Shown here: one piece after another, positions 1 through 8,209 of the stretch
How positions within the stretch are numbered: the first letter of the stretch is position 1
Layout of the letters: each line of letters begins with the position of its first letter
Assembly: GCA_902558585.1 (NCBI GenBank)
Contig: CACEEO010000011.1
Coordinates: 1 to 34,085, forward strand
Length of the DNA: 34,085 bases
Source of the DNA: an uncultured Pelagibacteraceae bacterium
GTDB lineage: Bacteria > Pseudomonadota > Alphaproteobacteria > Pelagibacterales > Pelagibacteraceae
Reading direction: 5' to 3'
Translations under genes and position numbers: made by a program
Notes under the pieces: model-generated
Database searches by the model: none
Seen by the model: the letters and a program-made list of their open reading frames with translations, nothing else
What the model was told of the DNA's origin: nothing

Positions 1-466
1 CAATTATGGGTCTGTAACCAGTACAACGACATAAATTACCGGATATAGAATCTGATATTAATTCATTATTAAGATTTTTATTATTTTTAAACATTGAAAA
101 TAACGACATAACAAATCCTGGTGTGCAGAAACCACATTGAGAGCCATGAAATTTCACCATTGCATCTTGCACAGGATGAAGTTGTCCATTTTTAGAAACT
201 AAATCTTCTACAATTATAAGTTGTTTACCATTCAGTGTTGGGACAAACGAAATACAAGAATTAATTGCTTTATATTCAATTTTATTATCAACTAATTCAC
301 CTAAAACAATTGTACATGCGCCACAACCACCTTCTGAACATCCCTCTTTAGTTCCGGTCTTTTTTAATTCAGTTCTAATATAATTAAGTAACGTTTGATT
401 TGGATCAGGATTTTTGATTACTATAAGCTTGTCATTTAATAGAAATTTAACAGAACTCGATATCAC
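1..466 (-). CDS. xdhA: Xanthine dehydrogenase small subunit, N-terminal 2Fe-2S part (partial, runs off the left edge)
   Basis: Own reverse-strand translation from GTG at 466: MISSSVKFLLNDK...KEGCSEGGCGACTIVLGEL...HGSQCGFCTPGFVMSLF...GNLCRCTGYRPI. It has both 2Fe-2S cysteine motifs. Not in the ORF track because it is truncated and GTG-started. Confidence 0.9.
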   Translation of the reverse strand, partial: MISSSVKFLLNDKLIVIKNPDPNQTLLNYIRTELKKTGTKEGCSEGGCGACTIVLGELVDNKIEYKAINSCISFVPTLNGKQLIIVEDLVSKNGQLHPVQDAMVKFHGSQCGFCTPGFVMSLFSMFKNNKNLNNELISDSISGNLCRCTGYRPII

Positions 467-817
467 TTAACTACCTCTATAAGTAGAATAACTCCAAGGT
501 GAAACAAGTAAAGGAACATGATAATGCTGTGAGGGATCTGAAATACCAAATCTTATAACAACATCATCCAAAAATGGTACATCGCTAGCTGAAGATGTAT
601 TTTTAAAATAGTCACCAATATGAAAAATTAATTCATATTTACCCTTAATGAAAACATCTCCCTCTGCTAATGGTGAATTAGCTCTACCATCATCATTGAG
701 TTTTGTTGACGTTAATTTTTTTCGTTCTGAATTATTAATATAAAACAACTCAACTAGGATACCTTTGCCAGGTTTACCAGAATACACATCTAAAACATGA
801 GTTGTGAGCTTTGTCAT
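467..817 (-). CDS. uraH: 5-hydroxyisourate hydrolase (transthyretin-like)
   Basis: LTTHVLDVYSGKPGKGI N-terminus and the diagnostic C-terminal YRGS; sits in a purine degradation locus. Confidence 0.93.
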   Translation of the reverse strand: MTKLTTHVLDVYSGKPGKGILVELFYINNSERKKLTSTKLNDDGRANSPLAEGDVFIKGKYELIFHIGDYFKNTSSASDVPFLDDVVIRFGISDPSQHYHVPLLVSPWSYSTYRGS

Positions 818-864
818 AAAATTATAGTATCATTTAATTTCAAACTTAAATTTTTAAAAGTTAT
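818..864. promoter_or_regulatory. Divergent promoter region between uraH/xdhA (-) and uraD-alc-allA-puuE (+)
   Basis: Only 47 bp separate the divergent starts, so both promoters must lie here or inside the genes; no specific operator identified. Confidence 0.45.
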
Positions 865-1362
865 ATGAGAACAATAGATAACATTAACGATCTTAACAAG
901 TCTGATTTTTTGTCTATATTTGGTAATGTTTTTGAAAAAACTGAGTCAGTTGCTATGGAAGCTTTTGAGTCAAAACCATTTAAAAACTTTGAAGATATTG
1001 TGTTTAAAATGCTTGATATTTATGAAAATTACGAAAAAAATAAAATTTTAGAGATTTTAAATGCTCATCCTGAGCTTGCTGTAGCAAAAAAAATGACCTC
1101 TGAATCTATATCAGAACAAGCCTCTGCAAAATTAAACCAATGTTCTAATGATGAATATGAAGAATTTAAAAAATTAAATTCAGAATATAAAAAAAAGTTT
1201 AATTTTCCTTTTATAATTGCTGTAAAAGGCAAAGATAAAAATGAAATTTTGAATAATTTTAGACAAAGAATACAAAGTGATGTAGAAAGTGAATTCCTTG
1301 AAGCGAAAAAACAAGTAAAAAAAATCGCAACCTTTCGTTTGAATGAAATAAATAAAAAATGA
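865..1362 (+). CDS. uraD: 2-oxo-4-hydroxy-4-carboxy-5-ureidoimidazoline (OHCU) decarboxylase
   Basis: NAHPELA motif and UraD-like helical protein; operon context. Confidence 0.88.
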   Translation: MRTIDNINDLNKSDFLSIFGNVFEKTESVAMEAFESKPFKNFEDIVFKMLDIYENYEKNKILEILNAHPELAVAKKMTSESISEQASAKLNQCSNDEYEEFKKLNSEYKKKFNFPFIIAVKGKDKNEILNNFRQRIQSDVESEFLEAKKQVKKIATFRLNEINKK

Positions 1363-2345
1363 AAAAATTTATAAGTGCAAAAATGATTAATTTAGCGGAT
1401 CCAAGAATTGGATCTAAAATTATATTTAAGACTGACGATTTTTTTGCAGCTGCTCACAGAATATTAAACATCGAAACTCCAGTTTTTAAAGATGGACTAT
1501 TTGATAAACATGGTAAATGGATGGATGGATGGGAAACAAGGAGAAGAAGATCAAAAGGTTTTGATTATTTAATTTTAAAACTTGGTAAACCTGGAAAGAT
1601 ATTTGATATAGACATTGACACAACACATTTCAATGGAAATCAGCCCACACATGCTTCGTTAGAGGGTTGCTTAAGTAAAACAAAGCCTAATAAGAAAACA
1701 AAATGGATTTCTTTACTGAGCAAAAAAAAACTTGGGCCAAGCCGAAACCATAGCTTCAAATCAAACAACAAATCTGTTTTTAATTATATAAGACTAAACA
1801 TTTTTCCAGATGGTGGAGTTGCAAGACTAAGGCTTTATGGAAAAATTGAAATGGAGAAAAACTTTTTAAATAACAAAACTATCAACCTTACATCTGTTTT
1901 AAATGGCGCTTCAATTATTGGTTGTAATAATGAACATTTCGGCAGGGCTGAAAATATCATAGCACCTGGTAAAGGAAAAAATATGGGAGATGGTTGGGAA
2001 ACGAGAAGAAGTAGAGGAAAAAACTTTGATTGGCTTATAATAAAATTTGGAAAACCAGGATTAATAAAAAAACTAGAGATAGATACCCATCATTTTAAAG
2101 GAAACTACCCCGATAGTTGTTCAATTCAAACTGCAAGCATTTTAAAAGATCAGTCCAATAAATCAATTGTCAATAATTCAAAAAATTGGAAGTTTATTTT
2201 AAATAAGTCAAAACTGTCAGCTCACAAGAAACATATTTTTAAAAAATTCTTAATTAAGAGAAGTAAGGAAAATTATCTTAAAATAAATATCTATCCAGAC
2301 GGTGGAATTTCAAGAATAAGGGCATTTGGAAATTTTGTGAAATGA
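1359..2345 (+). CDS. alc: Allantoicase
   Basis: Two tandem allantoicase repeats (GWETRRRRSKGFDYLILKLGKPG... and GWETRRSRGKNFDWLIIKFGKPG...); start overlaps the uraD stop as ATGA. Confidence 0.93.
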   Translation: MKKFISAKMINLADPRIGSKIIFKTDDFFAAAHRILNIETPVFKDGLFDKHGKWMDGWETRRRRSKGFDYLILKLGKPGKIFDIDIDTTHFNGNQPTHASLEGCLSKTKPNKKTKWISLLSKKKLGPSRNHSFKSNNKSVFNYIRLNIFPDGGVARLRLYGKIEMEKNFLNNKTINLTSVLNGASIIGCNNEHFGRAENIIAPGKGKNMGDGWETRRSRGKNFDWLIIKFGKPGLIKKLEIDTHHFKGNYPDSCSIQTASILKDQSNKSIVNNSKNWKFILNKSKLSAHKKHIFKKFLIKRSKENYLKINIYPDGGISRIRAFGNFVK

Positions 2346-2833
2346 AAGTAATAACAGCAAAAAAAATTACTAAAAAAAATTTTTCTAAATTTGGTCAATT
2401 AATAGATACGTCAAAAAAAAATCCTATAAATATTAATGATGGATATGCAAAAAGATTTGATAATTTGATAAATTTAGATGCATCTAAAAATAAAGGGAAA
2501 GCAATTGTTAGTATTTTTAAAGCAAAAAAAAGAAGGTTTCCTATGAAAATTGATATGATGGAAAAACATCCTTTAGGAAGCCAAGCTTTTATACCAATGG
2601 AAGATACAAGATTTTTAGTGTTTGTAGCACCAAAAGGAGATAAACCAGATGTAAATAAAATCCAATCCTTTTTAGTCCCAAAACAAACTGGGGTTAATTA
2701 CAATGCTGGTATTTGGCACTTTCCGTTGATTTCTATGAAAAATATGAATTTTCTAATTGTTGATAGAAAAGGAAAAGGAAACAATCTCGTTATTTATAAA
2801 TTTAAAAAAGATAAAATTATTTTGAAAAAATGA
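2342..2833 (+). CDS. allA: Ureidoglycolate lyase
   Basis: AllA-like sequence (FGQLIDTSK..., YNAGIWHFPLI..., FLIVDRKG); ATGA overlap with alc. Confidence 0.9.
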   Translation: MKVITAKKITKKNFSKFGQLIDTSKKNPININDGYAKRFDNLINLDASKNKGKAIVSIFKAKKRRFPMKIDMMEKHPLGSQAFIPMEDTRFLVFVAPKGDKPDVNKIQSFLVPKQTGVNYNAGIWHFPLISMKNMNFLIVDRKGKGNNLVIYKFKKDKIILKK

Positions 2834-3729
2834 AAAAAAAATACCCAAGAGATTTAGTGGGATATGGTTCCAAAAAAATTAAGGTAAAGTGGCCTGGTAA
2901 TGCTAAGTTGGCTTTGCAATTTGTGCTTAATTACGAAGAGGGAGCAGAGAATTGTACTCTTAATGGTGATGAAACTTCAGAAATATTTTTATCAGAAATT
3001 ATAGGAGCAAAACCAATTAAAGGTCGACACTTAAATATGGAATCAATTTATGAATATGGATCAAGAAGAGGGTTTTGGAGAATTCACGATCTATTTAATA
3101 AAAAGAAAATTCCACTTACTATTTTTGGAGTTGGTATGGCATTGGAAAGAAATAAAGAAGTTTGTTCGGCTATAAAAAAAGCAAATTATGAAGTTGCTAG
3201 TCATGGGTGGAGATGGATTGACTATCAAAATGTATCAAAGAAAAAAGAAAAGAATGATATGAAACTTGCAGTAAAATCTATAAAAAAAATTTTTGGCAAT
3301 CAACCTGCTGGTTGGTACACTGGTAGGTGTAGTGAAAATACTCTAGATTTAGTAATTGATAATGGTAGTTTTTTATATTGTAGCGATACATACAGTGATG
3401 ATCTTCCTTATTGGATAAAAAAAGGTAATAAAAAACAGCTAATGGTTCCTTACACACTTGATAACAATGATATGAGGTTTGCAACCAATCAAGGATTTAA
3501 TTCAGGTGAACAATTTTATAATTATTTAAAAGATAGTTTCGATGCACTTTATGAGGAAGGAAAAACTTCACCTAAGATGATGTCAGTTGGCTTGCATTGT
3601 AGATTAATTGGAAGACCTGGTAGAATACAGTCTCTTAAGAAATTTTTAAACTACATCACGAAATTTAAGGATATTTGGGTCTGCAAAAGAGTAGATATAG
3701 CTAAACATTGGATAAAAAATTACAGTTAA
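2830..3729 (+). CDS. puuE: Allantoinase, PuuE type (polysaccharide deacetylase superfamily)
   Basis: YPRDLVGYG...LQFVLNYEEGAENC...EYGSRRGFWRIHDLF...EVASHGWRWIDYQ...GWYTGRCSENT, typical of PuuE allantoinases; ATGA overlap with allA. Confidence 0.9.
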   Translation: MKKKYPRDLVGYGSKKIKVKWPGNAKLALQFVLNYEEGAENCTLNGDETSEIFLSEIIGAKPIKGRHLNMESIYEYGSRRGFWRIHDLFNKKKIPLTIFGVGMALERNKEVCSAIKKANYEVASHGWRWIDYQNVSKKKEKNDMKLAVKSIKKIFGNQPAGWYTGRCSENTLDLVIDNGSFLYCSDTYSDDLPYWIKKGNKKQLMVPYTLDNNDMRFATNQGFNSGEQFYNYLKDSFDALYEEGKTSPKMMSVGLHCRLIGRPGRIQSLKKFLNYITKFKDIWVCKRVDIAKHWIKNYS

Positions 3730-3737
3730 AATTTTTA

Positions 3738-4061
3738 TTATTGTTCCGCAGCTATAGAAGTATAGTGAGCAACCGCTTCTATTTCCTCATCAGTTAGTAT
3801 ACCCTCCATTGCGGGCATTACTCCTATACCGTTTCTAACTGCCATTATAATTCTTTGAATATCAGGTCTAATTTCATTTAAATTTGGACCAACCATTGCT
3901 TTCGATCCAGCATCTGAAAGCATATGGCATGCTGCACAATTTCCGGCCTCCAGAAAAACTTCTTTTCCCTTATTAAACAATTCATCAGCATTAACGTGGG
4001 TTAATGAAGAAAATATCAAAAATAATGATGCACTAAAGAAATTTAAAAATAATTTTTTCAC
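3738..4061 (-). CDS. Small periplasmic class I cytochrome c
   Basis: Signal peptide followed by a CAACH haem-binding motif and a C-terminal VMPAMEGILTDEEIEAVAHYT region with candidate Met ligands. Confidence 0.88.
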   Translation of the reverse strand: MKKLFLNFFSASLFLIFSSLTHVNADELFNKGKEVFLEAGNCAACHMLSDAGSKAMVGPNLNEIRPDIQRIIMAVRNGIGVMPAMEGILTDEEIEAVAHYTSIAAEQ

Positions 4062-4104
4062 ATAAATTTGGTATCATAATTAAAAAAATTTAAAAAGGAG
4101 AATT

Positions 4105-4392
4105 ATGAAAGCTTATTGGGTTGCAAATTATACTGAAATAAAAGATGACGAAAGACTTAAAAAATATGCCATTAAAGCAAAAGAAGCGGTTGAAAAATAT
4201 TCTGGAAAAATAATAGCGAGAAGTGCAAATAATGTAACTTTGGAAGGTAGGGAAATGGTTAGAGTAGCTCTTGCAGAATTTCCAGATATTGAAACAGCAA
4301 AAAATTGTTACAATTCCGAAGAGTATGTTGAGGCTAGAAAACATTTGGAAAATAATGCTACTAGAGAACACATAATTTTTGAGGGAATGTAA
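4105..4392 (+). CDS. DUF1330 family protein
   Basis: 95 aa; MKAYWVANYTEIKDDERLKKY...AEFPDIETAKNCYNSEEYVEAR matches the DUF1330 pattern; AAGGAG ribosome-binding site 5-10 nt upstream. Confidence 0.82.
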   Translation: MKAYWVANYTEIKDDERLKKYAIKAKEAVEKYSGKIIARSANNVTLEGREMVRVALAEFPDIETAKNCYNSEEYVEARKHLENNATREHIIFEGM

Positions 4393-4404
4393 GCTAATAA
4401 AGGC

Positions 4405-5040
4405 TTAATACTGAATAGGTTCTGGATCTATACTTCTCCATAAATACCAAGTCGCTACAGAACAGTAAGGGGAAAACTTTTTGTTTAAATATTTCACGTA
4501 ACTTTCAGGTGGAAGATATTTTTTATTAAAATTTTTTGAAATAGCTCTTAACAAGCCAATATCTTGGATTGGCCAAATATTAGGACGATTATAAGTAAAT
4601 AATAAAATCATTTCTGCTGACCATCTTCCAATTTGTCTTAATTGAGACAGATAAATTATGGCATCTTCATCAGACATTTTTGAAATAAGTCTTGGATTAA
4701 AATCTTTACTTAATATTTTTTGGGCTAAACTTTTTATTCCTTTCACTTTCTGTCTGCTTAGACCACAACTTTTGAGTTGAATAGTAGATAACTTGCTTAC
4801 TGTTTTTGGGTTAATTTTATTTTTGCATTTTTTTTTAAATTTTAAAAAAACTGAATTAGCAGCAGCTACACTAATTTGTTGTCCAATTATACTTTTACAG
4901 AGAGAGAAAAAAACATCTTTTCTTGAAGTTAGCACTGTCTCTGAAGGGGATTTATATTTTGTAATCAAAGAAGACATGATTTTATCTTTTTTAGATAAAT
5001 ATTTTTTTGCTTTATTCCAATATGATGGGGTTTTACTCAT
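4405..5040 (-). CDS. DNA-3-methyladenine glycosylase II-like (HhH-GPD family)
   Basis: SLCKSIIGQQISVAAANSVFLKF... and LRQIGRWSAEMILLFTYNRPNIWPIQDIGL (HhH-GPD with catalytic Asp). Confidence 0.85.
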   Translation of the reverse strand: MSKTPSYWNKAKKYLSKKDKIMSSLITKYKSPSETVLTSRKDVFFSLCKSIIGQQISVAAANSVFLKFKKKCKNKINPKTVSKLSTIQLKSCGLSRQKVKGIKSLAQKILSKDFNPRLISKMSDEDAIIYLSQLRQIGRWSAEMILLFTYNRPNIWPIQDIGLLRAISKNFNKKYLPPESYVKYLNKKFSPYCSVATWYLWRSIDPEPIQY

Positions 5041-5914
5041 GTCGTGAAACTGATAACTTTTTTTTCAAATACATCTCTCTTCTAAATATAATAATAGATG
5101 AAACTATAACTAATAAGGCACCTAATAAAGTTTTAGAAGTTGGTATTTCATTCCAAATAAAATATCCAAAAATTATTGCAAATACTAATCCAAGATATTT
5201 TAAAGGGGAAACTAAACTTACTTCTGAATATTTGTAAGATTGTGATAACCATAAATTAGCAAGACCACCTAATATACCAACCATTGATAACAAAAATAAA
5301 TCTAGTAAACTTGGCAAGATCCATCCCTGATAAAAAGATAAAAAACTTAGAAGCATTATCGAGAATGAAAAGAAAAAACTAATTAACCAAGCAGGCTCGG
5401 TTGATGATAATTTTCTTATAGCAATAGCTACGTAAGATAAGCCTAAGCAAAAAATTATTGGATAAATATAATATAAATTTAAAGAGCTAAAACCTGGCTC
5501 AGTGATGAAAATTATACCAACAAATCCTACTAAAACTGCTAACCATCGATAAATACCAACTTTTTCTTTTAATAAAAAAATTGAAAATATTGTTATAAAT
5601 ATTGGTGCTGCAAAAGAAATACTTACAACTGTTGCCAAAGGCAAATTTCTTAATGCTATAAATATAGAAACCAAAGCAATTAATCCTGCTAAACATCTTT
5701 TAAAATGAAGAAATGGTCTAGTTGTTTTGTAAAAATCTAAATATCTATCTTTAGGAATAAGAAATAAAATAGGAATTATTCCACAAAATCCTCTGAAAAA
5801 TAATACTTGTCCAACGGGATAATCCTCAGACCACTTAACAATCACATCCATAAGTGAAAATGCACATACCGATATGAACATGTAAAAAAAGCCTAATTGA
5901 TTTTTTGATAGCAT
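5033..5914 (-). CDS. EamA/DMT family transporter
   Basis: 293 aa, about ten hydrophobic segments, two EamA-like halves (LMDVIVKW..., LPLATVVSISFAAPIF..., ...EIPTSKTLLGALLVIVSSIII). Confidence 0.87.
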   Translation of the reverse strand: MLSKNQLGFFYMFISVCAFSLMDVIVKWSEDYPVGQVLFFRGFCGIIPILFLIPKDRYLDFYKTTRPFLHFKRCLAGLIALVSIFIALRNLPLATVVSISFAAPIFITIFSIFLLKEKVGIYRWLAVLVGFVGIIFITEPGFSSLNLYYIYPIIFCLGLSYVAIAIRKLSSTEPAWLISFFFSFSIMLLSFLSFYQGWILPSLLDLFLLSMVGILGGLANLWLSQSYKYSEVSLVSPLKYLGLVFAIIFGYFIWNEIPTSKTLLGALLVIVSSIIIFRREMYLKKKLSVSRHE

Positions 5915-5917
5915 ATG

Positions 5918-5943
5918 ATTAACTTTAGATTAATTAAGTTAAT
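5918..5943. repeat. Perfect 8-bp inverted repeat ATTAACTT-N10-AAGTTAAT in the EamA/msrA divergent intergenic region
   Basis: Direct reading; arms 5918-5925 and 5936-5943, centred almost exactly midway between the two start codons. Confidence 0.6.
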
Positions 5944-5948
5944 TATCA

Positions 5949-6392
5949 ATGGAAATAGCAATTTTAGGATTAGGATGTTTTTGGGGACCAGAAATTAAGT
6001 TTAGTAAACTTGATGGAGTTATAAAAACAGAAGTAGGTTATTGTGGAGGTCATAATGCTGAAACTAATTACAAAGAAGTATGCACAGGCACAACAAATCA
6101 TGCAGAAGTAGTAAAATTAGATTTTGATCCTAAAGTAATATCTTACGAGAAAATTCTTGAATATTTTTTTGAAATTCATGATCCAACAACTTTAAATTCT
6201 CAAGGACCAGATTTTGGAACCCAATATAGAAGTGAAATATTTTATTTAAATGATCAGCAAAAAATTACTGCTGAAAAAATAATAGAAAAAGAAAATGTCA
6301 AATTATCAGGAAAAGTAGTAACAAAAACTTCTTTAGTTAAAAATTATTGCCCAGCTGAAGAGTATCATCAAAGATATTTGGAAAAAAGATAA
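5949..6392 (+). CDS. msrA: Peptide-methionine (S)-S-oxide reductase
   Basis: GCFWGPE catalytic motif, TEVGYCGG, EVVKLDFDP, DFGTQYRSEIFY. Confidence 0.93.
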   Translation: MEIAILGLGCFWGPEIKFSKLDGVIKTEVGYCGGHNAETNYKEVCTGTTNHAEVVKLDFDPKVISYEKILEYFFEIHDPTTLNSQGPDFGTQYRSEIFYLNDQQKITAEKIIEKENVKLSGKVVTKTSLVKNYCPAEEYHQRYLEKR

Positions 6393-6393
6393 A

Positions 6394-7206
6394 ATGTCTT
6401 TAGTTGATACAAGTTGGTTAGAAAATAATATTGATAAAGTAAAAATTGTTGATTGCTCATGGCATATGCCTCAAACTCAAAGAAACGGTTTTGCGGAATA
6501 TACAGAGGAACATATTCCAAATGCTATTTTTTTTGATTTAGATAAAAATTCCAAATTAGATACCGATTTACCACATATGCTTACCGATACTAAATCTTGG
6601 GAAAAAATAATGAGCAATATGGGTATAGAAAATAATGATCGAATAGTAGTTTACGATAACTCTGATGTTATTAGTTCTTGTAGATGTTGGTACAATTTAA
6701 TTTATTATGGACATGACCCTAAGCTAGTTCATGTTCTGGATGGTGGATTAAAAAAATGGAAAAAAGAAAATAAACCTACAGATAACAAAGAAGTAACCAA
6801 TCAAACTTCAAAGTATATATGTAAAGAAAATATAGAACTAGTTAAAAATAAAAAACAAATAGATGAAAATATTGATACAGGTAAATTTAATGTAGTTGAT
6901 GCAAGAAGTAGAGAAAGATTTGAAGGCAAAGTTGCTGAACCAAGGAAAGGTCTTAGAAGTGGTTCAATAAAAAATTCTTTTTGTCTACCCTTTTCTGAAT
7001 TAGTAAACGAAGACCATACTTTCGTTAGTAAGGATAAAATAATGGAAAAATTTAAGTCCTTTAAATTTGAACATGATAAAAATCTAGTATTTTCATGTGG
7101 TTCTGGAGTGACTGCAAGTGTATTGGCACTAGCTTATTCTTTAATAAATGCTAAATATATGCCGACAATTTACGATGGCTCTTGGGCTGAATACGGAAAA
7201 AATTAA
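6394..7206 (+). CDS. sseA: Two-domain sulfurtransferase (3-mercaptopyruvate/thiosulfate sulfurtransferase)
   Basis: Two rhodanese domains; active-site CGSGVTA typical of mercaptopyruvate sulfurtransferases. Confidence 0.88.
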   Translation: MSLVDTSWLENNIDKVKIVDCSWHMPQTQRNGFAEYTEEHIPNAIFFDLDKNSKLDTDLPHMLTDTKSWEKIMSNMGIENNDRIVVYDNSDVISSCRCWYNLIYYGHDPKLVHVLDGGLKKWKKENKPTDNKEVTNQTSKYICKENIELVKNKKQIDENIDTGKFNVVDARSRERFEGKVAEPRKGLRSGSIKNSFCLPFSELVNEDHTFVSKDKIMEKFKSFKFEHDKNLVFSCGSGVTASVLALAYSLINAKYMPTIYDGSWAEYGKN

Positions 7207-7209
7207 CTT

Positions 7210-8205
7210 ATGAAAACATCTACAAAAATAACAAGTATAGTAATAATATTTTTCTTAATCATTGCAACAGTGATCATTGGAAGAACAATGATAGGAAATC
7301 ATTTCAAAAAAAAATTTAGTAAAAGACCGCCTCCTGGAATAATAATAACTACTACTCAAGAAAGAGTTTTTGAAAATATTGTTAGTACCTATGGGACTGC
7401 AACTCCAATTCAAACACAATCATTTAAAATTGAAAAATATGAAATATTAAAACCTATAAAATTTAATCAAAAAGTTAAAAAGGGTGATGTAATTGCTGAG
7501 CTTAAAAATCGAAAAGTAATTGCTCAATTTGACGGTGTTATTGGAAAAAGAGAATTTTCGGAAGATATAGAGGTTTCAAAATCTTCGATATTAATTAATC
7601 TTGAAGATACTAGCTCAATATATTGTGATGTAGATATACCTGAAATTTTTGTACCATTTATTAAGGTTGGTCTGCCAGTTGATATTAAATTTTCTGGATA
7701 TAAAAATAAAATTTATAAAGGTGAAGTAGACTCTTTTGCTAGCAGGATAAGTGAAGATACAAGAGCTTTAGCAACAAGAATTAAGATGGACAATTCATCA
7801 GGTGAAATATTACCTGGCTCATTTTTAGAAATATCAATTAAATATGATGTTAGAAATGGCTTAAGTGCTCCTGACACTAGTACAATTGTCGAAGGTGAAA
7901 ATGTTTTTATTTATAAAGTAGATGAAAAAAATAAAGTAATGAAAACAAAAGTAACCATTGGTGATAGATACTTAGGTTTTGTAGAAATATTAGATGGATT
8001 AAATAATGGAGATAAAATTGTTGCAGAAGGAACAAAAAAAGTAAGACCAAATTTAACAATCAGACCTATAGAGAAAGGTGCTAAAAAAAAACAAGGAAAT
8101 TCTAGCTGGGGTAAAAAAGATAAATCAAAAAAAGCTGAAGAAAAAAAAGGTAAATTTGATTGGTTGAAAAATATTTTTAAAAAATCAGATAAAGAGAAAA
8201 AATAA
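7210..8205 (+). CDS. RND efflux periplasmic adaptor subunit (membrane fusion protein)
   Basis: N-terminal membrane anchor, lipoyl-like and beta-barrel segments (LPVDIKFSGYKNKIYKGEVDSFASRISEDTRALATRIKMDN); immediately upstream of an RND permease. Confidence 0.9.
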   Translation: MKTSTKITSIVIIFFLIIATVIIGRTMIGNHFKKKFSKRPPPGIIITTTQERVFENIVSTYGTATPIQTQSFKIEKYEILKPIKFNQKVKKGDVIAELKNRKVIAQFDGVIGKREFSEDIEVSKSSILINLEDTSSIYCDVDIPEIFVPFIKVGLPVDIKFSGYKNKIYKGEVDSFASRISEDTRALATRIKMDNSSGEILPGSFLEISIKYDVRNGLSAPDTSTIVEGENVFIYKVDEKNKVMKTKVTIGDRYLGFVEILDGLNNGDKIVAEGTKKVRPNLTIRPIEKGAKKKQGNSSWGKKDKSKKAEEKKGKFDWLKNIFKKSDKEKK

Positions 8206-8209
8206 TTAA

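Noticed and set aside
818-826. TATAAT (minus strand, 826-821) 3 nt upstream of the uraH ATG as evidence for a leaderless transcript
   Set aside because: Too close to the ATG for normal -10 to +1 spacing, and TATAAT-like strings are frequent in such AT-rich sequence.
3278-3484. Minus-strand ORF of 68 aa inside puuE
   Set aside because: Lies wholly antisense to a well-supported gene, low-complexity composition, no recognisable domain; expected by chance in AT-rich DNA.
4090-4371. Minus-strand ORF of 93 aa opposite the DUF1330 gene
   Set aside because: Shadow ORF rich in F/I/S/Y; the plus-strand gene has a ribosome-binding site and a family match.
4793-5237. Plus-strand ORFs (4793..5047, 5007..5237) over the glycosylase and EamA genes
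   Set aside because: Antisense to confident coding regions with no domain signature.
5499-5696. Minus-strand 65-aa ORF in another frame of the EamA gene
   Set aside because: Alternative frame of a well-supported transporter gene.
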